A stretch of DNA of 44,820 bases. Source: Apostichopus parvimensis (Eukaryota > Echinodermata > Holothuroidea > Aspidochirotida > Stichopodidae). A program made the translations under genes and the position numbers. Location of the stretch: contig KN890947.1 in assembly GCA_000934455.1 (NCBI GenBank), positions 1 through 44,820 on the forward strand. The letters are read 5' to 3'. Of the stretch, positions 35,009 through 44,820 are shown piece by piece. Each line of letters begins with the position of its first letter. The stretch's first letter is position 1. A model generated the notes under the pieces. That model saw only the letters and a program-made list of their open reading frames with translations. It was not told the origin of the DNA and did no database searches.

Positions 35009-36977
35009 CAGGCAACGGTCGCCAACTCGCAAATGGCGAGTAGAATTTTGCGACTGGCGAGCAAAACATGCATTACGCTCGACATTTTGGCGAGTGGCTC
35101 ATTCGCTCAATGTTACACATCACAGTAGTATTATCTGTTACACTGTTACAAGTAAGTTCTAACATGGAGATGTTTTTACCTCCATAGTCCTAAGGAACAG
35201 CTCTGTTCACCAGCTCGAAACTAATTTGATACTAATCGCTCAAACTATATGATGCACGATAGGTGTAACCAAATGGAAAATAACAAACTTAAATAAATGC
35301 GTAACGACAACTCAAACAGGGGTACATTGTGTGTACGATCGGTACAAATGAATGAGGTTAACCGCAATCCCGCGATAAGGCCTACCTGACATGTCAATAA
35401 CTCAAATATTATATCCCAATTCACAAGTCAGTAATATGAGGCATAGCTTCGGCTTTTGTCGACAAACTTTCAGTTCTGTTACCAAATTGTTGACCCTTAT
35501 TATGGCCAGCAAGAAAAGACGAAACTTTCAATTCATCGTGTGTTGAAGAATTGGGAGGATGGCTGATCATTGTAGTACTTTGCTGCTAAATGATCAGAAC
35601 AACCCCGATGGCTTGAAGAAATAAAGGAGGAAATTCAAAAAGAGTGGGCTCAACTCAAGTCTCAAGTCAGTGGCAAAAATGTTCCAGTTGGTCCCTTATC
35701 CCAGCTTTTAATCCAGGAAGGCTGCAACGATCCTCAGTTGTCTGAATTATTTAAAGTAATGGTGGTTCTGCCAGTGAGTTCTGCAGCTTGTGAAAGGGGA
35801 TTCTCAACCATCAATAGAATCAAAACTTCCCACAGAACACTTCTCTTGACTCAGACTCTAAAGGATTTAACGCAAATTTCTGAGAATGGCCCGTCCATAA
35901 CAGATTTCAACCTGACCACATCAATTGACAAGAGGTAATTTTCCAGCAAAGGGCGACGTCACACCGACGGATATTGATCCCCAAACACAACATCAAAACG
36001 CAAATCATCACCAACGAGCGACTCATTAGATGAAGAACTAGTTTGCCAACCCCCCCCCCCCCACCCCCATCCATATCTTCGAACGATTCAACTTCATTCA
36101 ACACCATCATTTATTCATTTTCCCAAAGATAAGTAAGCAGGCAGTTTTCGCGGGAACCTTAGCAGAAACAGAATGTGTGCACACACAAAAAAAAAGCCGG
36201 CGTATTTTCACAAAAAGTTTTTAAAGTATCACAACGTAACTGCTGTCTGAGCTTTTTGGTTTCTTCCTGCATCAGCAACAGTAAATGTATATATTCCTAT
36301 AAGAAAGTTTAATGCAGTGAACTTGAAGCAAGTCCAAATCGCATTTTTGTTCAACAACCAATGTCAATGGGAAATAACTGTGTGAAATCGCTTACAATTT
36401 TTTCGTACATTATGCACGGAGATTTTTCAGGTGCGGTGACTTTTTACGAAGTCTAGTGATACGAACTGAACTTTCAAGGGAACAAACGTAAAATAATAAT
36501 TTTAATAATTACATATCTCGAAAAGAACAACAGTACACTCGACACTCAGTAATCGATCGATAATATTTAATAATAATAATTGTCAGTACCAAGCGTTATC
36601 TTAACTTGTTAACGATACTAACACATGTATACACTGACTGATACAGTAGTCTGATGTCAAGTAAAAGTTACAGATGGTCAACCATGCCATTATTTATTGT
36701 CATGTCCTAAACAATGCTTACAATGTTTCACCGTTTTATATTTTCACATATATCATGTTTTAAACACGTTTGACAAACCACTATACATCGTTTTTGCTGT
36801 AAACAACTAACAGTAACACTATACAGCGATATCCTACGTTAGGCCATACTACCTAGGCTTATATCACACAAACAATTAGCGGGAAAAAATGGCGAGTAAA
36901 TTTAACGTTTTGATGAGAAGAATTTTAGACTCGGTCGCCAGTTGGCGAGTAGTTTTGAAAAAATTTGTCGAGGCCTG
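35009..36977 (+). mobile_element. Internally deleted hAT transposon
   Basis: The element starts CAGGC and ends GCCTG, flanked by 8-bp ATATATAT, the TSD length of hAT elements. Both ends carry GGTCGCCA (35017-35024 and 36933-36940) and TGGCGAG words (35034, 35055 and 35088 on the left; 36890 and 36943 on the right), probably transposase-binding repeats. Inside are the last ~115 codons of a hAT transposase and, at 35502-35546, an ATG ORF starting MASKKRR that stops after 14 codons. The 1,969-bp length against several kb for autonomous copies fits internal deletion. A C-tract lies at 36050-36068. Confidence 0.85.
35594..35938 (+). pseudogene. hAT transposase C-terminal dimerisation region, 5'-truncated
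   Basis: The frame opens after a TGA at 35591 and runs to the TAA ending at 35938. It encodes WLEEIKEEIQKEWAQLKS and then LPVSSAACERGFS followed by INRIKTSHR. The SSAACERGFS-x-x-NRIKT signature is that of the hAT C-terminal dimerisation domain and is closest in style to the ZNF862-like group. The DDE catalytic core and BED/TTF zinc finger are missing, so it cannot encode an active enzyme. There is no ATG at the start of the fragment. Confidence 0.85.
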
Positions 36978-36985
36978 ATATATAT
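36978..36985. repeat. Target-site duplication, right copy
   Basis: ATATATAT follows the terminal CCTG of the hAT element and matches 35001-35008. Confidence 0.6.
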
Positions 36986-39900
36986 ATATATGTATATAAA
37001 TGTATATTTATATACATATAATGAAAGCTTTGCAGCATGTATGTCAGTTTTGCTTCAGCAACTGTTGCCATGTTAGGTATTTTTAAGAACCTGAAAGTAT
37101 GGTCGTTGAATTAACTCTGACATTTTACACGTAAACAATGTACAAACAAAACCAAAAGTAGCAATCCGTAATCACCATGCTGAAATACTGGTTTTGTGTC
37201 TCATAGCTCAATGAAATAGGCACTAGAAGATTCTATAAACGAGTTGCCTGGATATTGTCATTTTAGCTCAACTCTTTGCCAAGCTTTGTAGGTTTAAGTT
37301 TATGCTTAAAGGCCTCTAGCTTACATAAACAAATAGATGTAAAATACTGAATTTCCCTTTATTTGAATCAATTTAAATTTTGTGGTGCAGTCTTTCAGTC
37401 AAATCACAGAAGCAAGAATTCACTGCACTGTTAGAAACATTTAATATCAGTTGGCATGTAAAATAGCGCACAGAACAGATCAGCCCTTGGGCCTTTGGAT
37501 TTGTTATGCAAATTTAATGCAGAAATCAGTAGATAATGTGGGGCTTGCACAATTTGACTATGTAGGTTTTACAAGAACCTTACTTGTTTGATAAGATTCA
37601 GCTCATTACCCTTGCATTGTAAATCAGATGTGTAAAATGAAATTTAACCAAAAATTAATCATTTAATTTGAACCTGTAGTCTCGGCTATTCAGTGTTCAG
37701 CCGTGAATCAATAGCCTCTGCTTCTGTTGAGCTTGTAGTATTTAACACATAAAATTCAGAAGACTACTGGCAAAAACATCATCCAAAATTACCAATATAC
37801 CCAATACATTAATATTGAATCATTAAACCACCAGGATCACAATAAATGTTTTGTCTCTTTGTTCGTCTCTTTGACTTTACTTCAGGTTTTCTCAGTCAAA
37901 TTGGTGATCAACTCATGCAGTATTGTTATTGACTGTAAAGTTATAACAAACCAAATAGTATTTTCCATGCAAAGATGATAGAATTTAGCAAACTTCACAG
38001 TAAGATCAACAGAATTTTCAAAGCATTCACAGTAACATTTAGTAGCATTTCATAAGATTCACTACATTTTATTGCCATCCACGCAGACCTTGTTTGTTTC
38101 CCTGTTAATCATACAGACTTTGTTTGACATTGTTTGATTGAGTAGCAGTTTGTACTCTTCCACTTCTATGTTAATTAAGCACTGAAGAGAAGCTGATTTA
38201 CTTGAGTGGTTCAATATACATGATCAGAATGATTATTTGAGAAGATACTAACGCAAGGAAGTTTCAATTCGTCATTTCACTTCATAGGAAGACCTGATTT
38301 CCTATACAGTATGTCTAAACGTCCCATGTGACCCTGTACACAATCTGCTAGATATGCCACTATGTCAGCGGATAAAGCTCACCAAAAGGTACGCACTACA
38401 CTGTAATGTTAAAATTGCTTTGTGTGATCCAGAATTTACATTACACCACAGAACTAGAAAGCTATACAGCACATTAAAACATGTTCTTGTACATATACTG
38501 TACAGGGTGATAGGCAGGCTAAGATCTGTGACTGAACCTATTTATAAATTGCTATAAAGGCATTGATATTGGGAAACACATAGACACACATAATGAAGGA
38601 AATTTACTCAGAATATGACCCAATTTTTACACTTTGACAAGATATACGTAACCATGAAATTAAATTTGCAATTGACATGTTCACCGCAGTCAGCTTGCCA
38701 AAGAATGACTAATTCTTAGGAAATTACAAACCTATTCTGGTGCTTTCAGACCCTCTACCTTACTTTCTTCTCCCCCATCCCATCCCAACCCCTCCTCTTC
38801 ATGCTCATTGCTCTTGAAATTGAGAGTCAGCAGTTTGTTTTCTTTTTCTTGTAATTCAAAGTGCTCATTTAAAAGTGATTAAATGTAAATTAATCTTTTC
38901 AACTGCACAGTATAAACAATGTTTCATATTATACATATATATCAGGAATGTGATACCTTGCCAACCATCTGAACCACACTTAACCCACCACAGATAGTTT
39001 GATGGGCAAGTGATTCATGCTAGACAAACTTGATATGCAAGCAAACATTTTCAAATCATTAGACTTGTTCAATAACAAAGTATGATATTAAGCTAGAGCA
39101 ATCACTATGTCTATGTCTAGTAAACTGTCCACGTGTACGTTTTACACATTATGGAAACATTAAACAGTGGAAATGACAAAGCAGAAATCGCTAACTATAC
39201 AGCAACATTGCAGAGATTTGTTTCCAAAAACACAATAGATATTTTGGATGATCTAATTGGCTTAAACTTCACAAAAACACTGTTTGCAAATATTTTAGAC
39301 ACTCCATACTCATATAGTGACAATTTGTTAGCCTTTACTCACTGTTGTGTCACTCACTGTAATGTTTCCACCACCAACTATTTTCATCTGTTAGGAACTA
39401 GCTCATAGAAAAGTGAATCTGGCATATCCTGCTTTCAGTATTTATAAAACTTTCTATGGCTCATATGAGGGAAAGGTTATGTTAAACTGTCCGTCATATG
39501 CTGCATTAACGTTGGCAAAATTACTGTAGCGTTTGCTGTAACGACTTGCTGAACTGGGATATTCACATGTTGTATTTTTAGTGCCTAAATGTGGTATGAC
39601 TTTCTGAATGTACACTGCTATTTCACAGAATTGCTATAATGGTAATGTTTGACACTGAATGGCTCAATGTAAAATACGACATACTGGGGTAGAACCACAG
39701 TGAGGATATTTGGAGGATGGGTGGCAGGAACAGATTAAACAAAGTTGTATACAATCAAAAAACTTCTTGGAAGCATGCCAATATTTTTGTCACCATCACC
39801 AAAGAGTAGATGTTTTGCTTGTGCTTGTGGTTACAGCCAAGTTATAACTGCACTGAAGGTGTACTCTGAATTGTATTTACTGTTATCAACTTACTGTGAT

Positions 39901-40279
39901 CAATAACTAGCGATACCATAGACCAAGGTTGTGGTGGTCTTGGAATGAAATCAACATTCTGATGTAAACTTCCACAATGAACGTTTTATTTTCCTTCACA
40001 AAAGATGCACCCGACTGCTACCATTTTACTCTTTTTTTTTATTGGCCTATCTTTATGTCTTACTGTACAGTATTGCAGCTAGTGCAAAACATGTTACATC
40101 GCACCTTAGTTATGGCTTAATAGTGATTATATGTCAATTTTCTACGAGCTTTGCCAAATGGCCACCGTTTGCCTCCCCCCTCCCCCCAGGCTTGAGGTGG
40201 AACCAGATCCAAGCAATATTGGTTCCACAATACGCTGGGTTATCCATGACATGAAGAACATCGGAAAACGGGTGACACA
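36986..40279. other. AT-rich sequence without recognised genes
   Basis: The AT tract that hosts the hAT insertion continues to about 37020. A 91-codon open frame at 39133-39408 reads smoothly (with ATG at 39151) but has no recognised domain. No splice-linked exons, RNA genes or transposon ends were identified. Confidence 0.4.
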
Positions 40280-40287
40280 AGCAAATG

Positions 40288-40607
40288 CAGGGATGTGCCC
40301 ACGCTGGGCGGCACTGGGCTGCCCCGCCCAGCACTAAAACTTACCGCCCAGCACTGTCTTAAAAATCGTGAATCCCGCCCAGCACTATTTTTATCTAAAA
40401 TCCTGACAATCCTAACAATATATTCAACATAAATTGAAAAAATTATTTAAAAATGTAAATTGTTAGCAAAACTAGTACTTGTGTATGTGCTTAAAAAGCT
40501 ACATAAGTGCCAGCATTTGGCATCTGAGCACCTTCAGACCCCTTTAGACCCCTCCCCCAGGACGGCGATCAGTATACCCGGCACTCAGGAAATCCTGGGC
40601 ACATCCC
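40288..40607. mobile_element. 320-bp hAT-type MITE with 8-bp target duplication
   Basis: AGCAAATG occurs at 40280-40287 and 40608-40615. The left end reads CAGGGATGTGCCCA and the right end, reverse complemented, GGGATGTGCCCAGGA, so the terminal repeat is GGGATGTGCCCA with two bases missing at the right tip. CAGGG ends and 8-bp TSDs fit hAT. The left arm carries CGCCCAGCACT three times plus a GGGCGGCACT variant, likely subterminal binding repeats. There is no transposase inside. Confidence 0.75.
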
Positions 40608-40615
40608 AGCAAATG

Positions 40616-42910
40616 TGTTCGTAGGAAATTCAGCAAGTTTTTCCAGTATACCACCTGTTATTGCTGAGCAAATAGTAATCTGGCCTTTATGTACAGACCT
40701 ATATATATAACACCACAGAATATTTGAATATTTTTACTTATAATAGTCATATCACATGCTATGCTATTATCCTAACAAGTTAATAGCCTTGTGGTGGTAA
40801 AGTTAAAATGTGCTGGTAGGTATGATAAACACTTCCCCTTTGAAAGATGATTCAATTACAAGCTATGACTGGTTTATACTGCTATATAGTACCCTCACAT
40901 TGCTTTAAAATCTCTAACTACTCTCAATGTGTACATTTCCCTTTATTATACACAAATTTACTTTACCAAATCTATATTTTTCTTCTTTATTCACAGGATG
41001 GAAATTATGGGATAAGTTGTGCAATAGAATACCAAACAACACTTTGTATAATTTGTAGAAATTGCCATCGGGAGAACATTATATGGACAACTTTTACATG
41101 TCATTATTTAGGGTACCAAATAATGGTACAATCAATGTCTTCATTCAAATCAAGCCTTCTGTCATGAAAAAGGCTGTTGGGTGACTTCAGGCAGAAAAAT
41201 GTTACTGTTGCAAAGTCTAAGTGGGAGTGGAGTCCTGACTCAGGCTTTGTCATTCAATACAATGAGATAAAAAAGTGCGCGTACAGTATACAAGGTTAGT
41301 TCTTATTATTGCAATAATGAATAAAGAACTAATATAGGCACTTTCCCTTGCAGACTAAAATATGATATTACCAAAAGTTTGTGATCTATTTTACCATACT
41401 TTTGTCACATACATGATACACATTATTCAAATTTCCAAACAAGTTTTCTTGTTCAATTATGGTTGATCATAATCCCTAAAGCATGCTCTAACTTGAGTGT
41501 TGGAATACAGCAGACACAGGCCCCTACAGCCAGAGCCTAAGTAGTGTCATTTGCAAAACGTTTCATAAGATCGCAACATAACAGCATTTGTAGTAGCTTG
41601 GAAAATTAATTATCATAAATAAGAAACTGAGGTCAATTACAAGTTTTACTGACACTTTTATTTAGCCTATATAATGATCGTGCATTGAGTGGGAATAGCT
41701 GAAGGTGACTCGATTTTGCAATGTTGAAAATGGGTGTGGCTTGTCATACGAATTACGATACCTAATGGTATCGCAATATCATGTGTGTGGAAGAACAAAA
41801 TTACAATTATATCCCTATGGAAAATCTCACATTGCAGAACTACTCTGGTTTCCAAGATATTTAGCTTAGATATATATGCTTAACTTCTGGAATGCCTGGC
41901 AACTTCCTTTGGACTCTCACAGCCTGGCTCATTACAATTACAAATAGGGAGTGAAAGCCAACTATTAGACACCTAACTGTATTGACTGACACTAGTAGCT
42001 GTGTAAACTTGATTAGCTAATACATATGCAATGTTAGGAAAACTGCACAGAACGTGTCGACAGAATCTGTTCTGCATTAATGAATCTTAATTACCAAGTC
42101 ATCCATGATTCATGTAGGCTAGGCCTAGTTGAAGGACAAAACTAATTCATAGGGGAAAAGTAGAGGATTATCCATACCATTGTCAACATCCATGTCCTGA
42201 GCATCGCAAATTCACCATGATATTGATATGGCCTACTAAGTTAGGCTTTGTACCATACTTTATGGCATAGGCTCAGTCTACTTTTGCCTAGGCCTACAGT
42301 ACTCAGTAGGCTAACAACAGGAATTGCATGTCACAACATGACTTAAAATAACATAATGAGTAGCTCTGTGCTGTGGTGCACTGTTGGTAAATCCCCTTGC
42401 CGCAATTGAATTTAGCAATGGGGGTGTATGGAAAACTATCTAACTATTAAACCTGTATTATGCCTACTCATGCCGTAGCCTAATTTACTACTTGTAGCCA
42501 TAACCTAGATCTTTGTGTTGCTTTATTAACAATAACAATTAGCTTAACGTTAGGCCAACAACACAACGCCTTCATTGCATGCAAGTATTTTGAATAGTAG
42601 TCGTCTGACGTAGAGATCCTACTATAGGGTCTCTAGTCTGACGCAAAAAAAATGCCTGGCACGTAAAACTCGGTGATACAGAAAGTCAAGTAGCAGCTAA
42701 TAATTTTCGTTACCCTGGAATTCCCTTGCATTTTATTTTTAGTCATTAGATATTACATACCTCCATTCCATCTCTAGTCGGTTAATCAAGCATCTAAAAT
42801 TACACTTTACAGGTGGCTATTGACTGTTGACTGTTGCCATATTTCAGCGGCTGACATTTGCTACACCGTATTGCTCAAATAGACAGGTTTACAGCTCGAC
42901 TTCAAATAGT
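40616..42910. other. AT-rich sequence without recognised genes
   Basis: Nothing coding is supported. Words of the AGGCCTA type cluster at about 42114-42310 (TAGGCTAGGCCTAG, CCTAGGCCTAC), a style common in some echinoderm genomes. The 106-codon frame at 40847-41167 has no recognisable domain. Confidence 0.4.
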
Positions 42911-42922
42911 GACGCATATGGT

Positions 42923-43510
42923 AAGCCAATTGCTCAATAAATCGAAAAACATGGATTATCGGTCGAAAAACCATGTTTATCGACCGATAAACCATGTTTT
43001 TCGATCGAAACATGGATTTTCGGTTGATAAACAAGGTTTATCTGCGAGAATCCATGTTTATCGCTTGAAAAACATGGATTATCACTGATAAACATGGTTT
43101 TCGGCGATAAACATGGTTTTTCACTCGAAAAACAAGGTTTATCGGCCACAAACTGTGTTTTCAAGCGATAAACATGGTTTTTTCTGTGACAATCCATGTT
43201 TATATGCGATAATCCATGTCTTTAAAGAGATAAACATGGTTTTTTCGAGCGATAAACATGGTTTATCGCCGATAAACCATGTTTTACGCGATAAATATGG
43301 TTTATCGGCGATAAACATGGTTTATCGGCGATAAACCATGATTATCGCCGATAAACGGAAAAATAAGCGGAAAAATCCATGTTCTCAGAAAAACCATGTT
43401 TATCTGCCGATAATCATGGTTTTTCGGTGACAAACCATGTTTATCGGTCGGTTATGGTATGGTTTTTCGACCGAAAATCCATGTTTTTCGATTTATTGAG
43501 CATTTGGCTT
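42923..43510. mobile_element. Foldback-like element: palindromic CATG/ATCG array bounded by inverted repeats
   Basis: The outer ends are inverted copies: AAGCCAATTGCTCAATAAAT on the left and, reversed, AAGCCAAATGCTCAATAAAT on the right, continuing through CGAAAAACATGGATT. The interior is almost wholly about 27 short units of 19-22 bp alternating CATGGTTTATCG with CCATGTTTATCG, so nearly every unit can pair with its neighbours. GACGCAT at 42911-42917 and 43517-43523 flanks it and may be a target duplication offset by a few bases. There is no transposase. The ORFs across it are periodic (KPCLS, KHGFS) and are repeat artefacts. Confidence 0.65.
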
Positions 43511-43697
43511 GCAGTAGACGCATCTCACGTGAAAGGAGCGACTGCGACGATTTGCAGATCCATTTTCCTTTGCATTGGAAACTATGCCAATAAAGTTAAG
43601 GTATCTTTAATATTAATTAACAGATCAGCAATTCATTTTAAGATATCTTTGTTTATTTAGAAGAATTGCAAATATCGCTAATTAATTCGAAGAAAAG

Positions 43698-43711
43698 CGG
43701 TATATATACCG
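43698..43711. repeat. 14-bp perfect palindrome
   Basis: CGGTATATATACCG lies between two inverted-repeat elements. Function is unknown and it may be chance in AT-rich DNA. Confidence 0.4.
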
Positions 43712-43731
43712 AAATTAAACATATTTCTATT

Positions 43732-44118
43732 TCCATAGGCGTAGGAGCCAAATTTGATTTGGGGGGGGGGTGGCTGTAACGACTTGCCCGAAAAATATAA
43801 CAAATTTTTTTTCGCGCGCTCCGAGCACGTGCAACATGTTAATGTGCATATCATATAGGCATTCATCGGTTATTATATCACATGCCAATAACATACAATC
43901 ATTTTCCGTGTTATTATCCTTCCATATTGATTATAAGTATTGGGGAAGTCGTTACAATGATGATGATAATAAAAGTTTAACCATTGAAAAACACATTGCA
44001 AATTATTTTTCTTTCAGTGGGTGCCCGAAAAATTCTCAGCATATTGCCCGAATTTTCACAAAAAGTTTTGGTTGGGGGCTGCAGCCCCCCAGCCACCCGC
44101 CTCCTACGTCTATGTCTA
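43732..44118. mobile_element. 387-bp hAT-like MITE
   Basis: TTTCTATT occurs at 43724-43731 and 44119-44126. The ends are inverted: TCCATAGGCGTAGGAGCC on the left and, reversed, TAGACATAGACGTAGGAGG on the right, followed by G-runs and GTGGCTG on both sides. TTGCCCGAA-type words recur inside (about 43783, 44020 and 44045). The 8-bp TSD suggests hAT; the ORFs through it are not transposase. Confidence 0.6.
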
Positions 44119-44528
44119 TTTCTATTCTGCGATAGAGAGGTTTCATTCGAATCAAATTTAAGGAAATATATCCTTATTTTGTTGAATATGTTTAATTCAT
44201 TAAACATAATAATAATAATACACCATTCTGATACTGCGCAACATGGCATTCAAGTCTCGTTGCGCTGAGAAAAACAAGAAACATTACATTAGGAATAGGA
44301 AGCTTTAAAATTAGACACAAATTCAGCTTCTTTTACTTGGGGAGACAGGTAATTCCATAGAAAGGAAGAAGGATTAATGTGGCATGGCAATTTTCATGGA
44401 TACTTTGAAATTGATGCGACTGAAGCCAGAGTCATTGCAAAGAATAGCATTTATAGATCTGGCAGGCTGTGAAGCTTATATTGGCGTCTAGTTCTGAATG
44501 CATTGCGATTTCGGAGACCATATACATG

Positions 44529-44576
44529 CGCGTATCCAGGGGGGGGGGTGTTGGGGGCGCGCCCCCCAGGTAAGAA
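44529..44576. mobile_element. Possible end of another G-rich inverted-repeat transposon
   Basis: GCGCGTATCCAGGGGGGG followed by GTTGGGGGCGCGCCCCCC is a GC-rich palindromic block of the kind found at the ends of invertebrate DNA transposons. Its partner is not visible and may lie beyond the right edge. Confidence 0.35.
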
Positions 44577-44703
44577 AAAGAGGAGAATAAACAAAAGAGA
44601 AGAAAAAAGGGGGAAAAAGGGGGGGGGGAAAGGGAGGAAGGAGAGGAAGGAAGGGAAAATAAAAAGAAGAAAGAGAGAAAAAGGAGAAAAGGAGGGAGAA
44701 GAA
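44570..44703. repeat. Long polypurine tract
   Basis: About 130 bases are almost entirely A and G on the plus strand, with very few interruptions, including a G-run at about 44619-44628. Such tracts can form triplex (H-) DNA and often cause assembly or sequencing errors. The Lys/Arg-rich and Phe/Ser/Leu-rich ORFs here are artefacts of composition. Confidence 0.8.
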
Positions 44704-44820
44704 CTTGGATAAACACCAAGACACAGGGAAGAGAGGAGGAACAGTCATAATTACAGCGCTGATCACTATTATATACACAGGGTAGTCAGTGACTGATCGA
44801 GGATTACGGAGGGGGCGTGT

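Noticed and set aside
40847-41167. 106-codon ORF as a gene
   Set aside because: Tyr/Ile/Cys-rich composition reflects AT-rich DNA; no domain, no linked exons, and no conserved motif were seen.
42858-43334. Overlapping ORFs rich in KPCFS, KHGFS and NHVYR phrases on both strands
   Set aside because: They arise from the palindromic CATG array; the same phrase appears on both strands, as expected for inverted DNA repeats and not for a protein.
43984-44268. ORFs of 90-121 codons on both strands around 43.8-44.3 kb
   Set aside because: They overlap the 387-bp MITE and read through its inverted ends and homopolymers; no domain was recognised.
44334-44348. GGGGAGACAGGTAA, a possible fifth copy of the 752-bp element terminus
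   Set aside because: Only about 14 bases match and the flanking bases (AAGGTTGT before, GCGAGGAGC after) do not, so chance cannot be excluded.
44432-44778. Phe/Ser/Leu/Pro-rich minus-strand ORFs and a Lys/Arg/Gly-rich plus-strand ORF
   Set aside because: Pure composition effects of the polypurine tract and the G-rich palindrome.

Overview
The window looks like animal nuclear DNA. It is visibly AT-rich and mostly CpG-poor, has long introns, and is littered with decayed transposons (DIRS, CR1/L2-type LINE, hAT and other terminal-inverted-repeat elements). Nothing prokaryotic is present. The repeat mix and the scattered 'taggcctac'-like words near 42.2-42.3 kb suggest a marine invertebrate deuterostome, perhaps an echinoderm such as a sea cucumber. 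The taxon is an inference of low to moderate confidence; the animal gene assignment is much firmer.

One real protein-coding gene is recognised, on the minus strand. It is the 5' part of an inactive rhomboid (iRhom, RHBDF1/2 family). Four coding exons at 27890-27628, 9620-9439, 5647-5466 and 3237-3076 have good splice sites, and their phases join without a break (263 + 182 + 182 + 162 = 789 nt, 263 codons). They encode the cytosolic N-terminal domain, including the conserved IIDPLAR motif, the RQSVAKM motif, the RSFAPAS motif and an acidic DxDSSxFF motif. The iRhom homology domain, transmembrane segments and dead rhomboid core must lie beyond base 1. The first coding exon begins with about 93 nt of 5' UTR carrying two upstream ORFs, one of which overlaps the start codon. 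Upstream non-coding exons and the promoter were not identified. A CpG-denser stretch at about 29.35-30.23 kb is the best candidate in the window.

Layout. 1-3075 is intron or downstream sequence with short tandem arrays and a 1,057-bp TTAA-flanked inverted-repeat element at 1544-2600. 3238-5465 is an intron with a degenerate echo repeat and a 752-bp element whose ends carry splice-site-like words. 5648-9438 is an intron with a 14-unit minisatellite, a LINE tail, a DIRS reverse-transcriptase relic and one copy of a ~200-bp dispersed repeat. 9621-27627 is an 18-kb intron, mostly featureless, with solo ends of the 5-kb element, a LINE 3' end, a hAT-like end and a paired TGACGTCA inverted repeat. 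27984-44820 is upstream sequence with an internally deleted hAT element with exact 8-bp target duplications (35009-36977), a 320-bp hAT-type MITE (40288-40607), a foldback-like palindrome array (42923-43510), another 387-bp MITE and a long polypurine tract.

The transposons and the gene have no evident functional link beyond sitting in or near its introns. The most unusual structures are the foldback-like array at 43 kb and the splice-signal-bearing element family at 4.7-5.4, 20.6, 23.9 and 28.5 kb.
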